Positions 5,460 to 5,517 of a stretch of DNA of 5,517 bases are shown one piece after another. The DNA is from an uncultured Acidimicrobiaceae bacterium. GTDB lineage: Bacteria > Actinomycetota > Acidimicrobiia > Acidimicrobiales > Ilumatobacteraceae. The DNA lies in the NCBI GenBank assembly GCA_903919215.1, contig CAIXHI010000072.1:1-5517 (forward strand), given 5' to 3'. Position 1 is the stretch's first letter; every line of letters begins with the position of its first letter. Position numbers and translations under genes: made by a program. The notes beneath the pieces were generated by a model. The model made no database searches. It was not told the DNA's origin and saw nothing but the letters and a program-made list of their open reading frames with translations.

Positions 5460-5465
5460 AGTCTA
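5460..5465 (-). promoter_or_regulatory. Predicted -10 element of the ATPase gene (leaderless)
   Basis: On the minus strand TAGACT is followed by CAGGGC (6 nt) and ATGG, the same arrangement as upstream of add, upp and queF. The expected -35 position (about 5483-5488) falls within the inverted repeat at 5472-5510, so a factor bound there could block or guide polymerase. Confidence 0.6.
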
Positions 5466-5471
5466 TTTCGA

Positions 5472-5510
5472 TCTTCGGAACCTTATGCACGGATCATAAG
5501 CTTCCGAAGA
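5472..5510. promoter_or_regulatory. Long inverted repeat upstream of the ATPase gene; candidate operator
   Basis: TCTTCGGAACCTTATG (5472-5487) and CATAAGCTTCCGAAGA (5495-5510) are complementary at 15 of 16 positions around a 7-nt centre (5488-5494); the mismatch pairs C5481 with C5501. It is AT-richer than its surroundings, sits 6 bp upstream of the predicted -10, and is centred about 38 bp upstream of the ATG. There is no T-run, so a terminator of an unseen upstream gene is less likely than a binding site, though not excluded. Remaining bases to the window end show no gene. Confidence 0.6.
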
Positions 5511-5517
5511 GTGATCA

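Noticed and set aside
5472..5510. A dif/Xer-type recombination site in the inverted repeat
   Set aside because: dif sites have ...ATAA-6 bp-TTAT... facing the centre; here the order is TTATG-7 bp-CATAA, the reverse, and the outer arms do not match.

Overview
The window is GC-rich and tightly packed, with codons that strongly prefer G or C in the third position. Gene content and the leaderless -10/ATG start signals point to a high-GC actinobacterium. An Acidimicrobiia/Ilumatobacter-like lineage is a guess that the sequence alone cannot confirm. Six protein genes fill nearly all of it. The largest non-coding stretch is about 110 bp, and no tRNA, rRNA, CRISPR array, transposase or other classical mobile-element gene is visible.

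Layout: (1) 1-761 (+), the 3' part of a class III (CaiB/BaiF) CoA-transferase. (2) 762-871, an intergenic gap made almost entirely of two near-identical 47-bp palindromic repeats. (3) 872-1267 (-), a QueF-type nitrile reductase (preQ0 to preQ1, queuosine pathway) that has alanine where the family has a catalytic histidine. (4) 1290-2348 (+), an adenosine deaminase divergent from queF with only 22 bp between start codons, then 2364-3002 (+), uracil phosphoribosyltransferase; together these form a nucleoside/base salvage pair. (5) 3004-4206 (-), a secreted SGNH (GDSL-like) hydrolase convergent with upp, with a single base between the stop codons. (6) 4245-5453 (-), an ORC/STAND-like P-loop ATPase with a probable C-terminal winged helix. 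A 16-bp-arm inverted repeat lies in its promoter region at the right edge of the window.

The most interesting signals are regulatory. Four of the five visible start codons (queF, add, upp and the ATPase) are preceded by the same arrangement: a hexamer fitting TA[CG][AG]CT, exactly 6 nt, then ATGG. This is what leaderless actinobacterial promoters look like, and it predicts that transcription starts on the A of the ATG. At queF/add the two opposing -10 hexamers share their TA step, giving a very compact bidirectional promoter. Only the secreted hydrolase has an ordinary leader with a Shine-Dalgarno-like G-run. A perfect 13-bp hairpin inside the last codons of upp and a 14-bp palindrome holding both convergent stop codons appear to serve as the upp/hydrolase transcription boundary.

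No defence island or multi-gene novel system is evident. add and upp are related by pathway, while the other genes look like independent neighbours.
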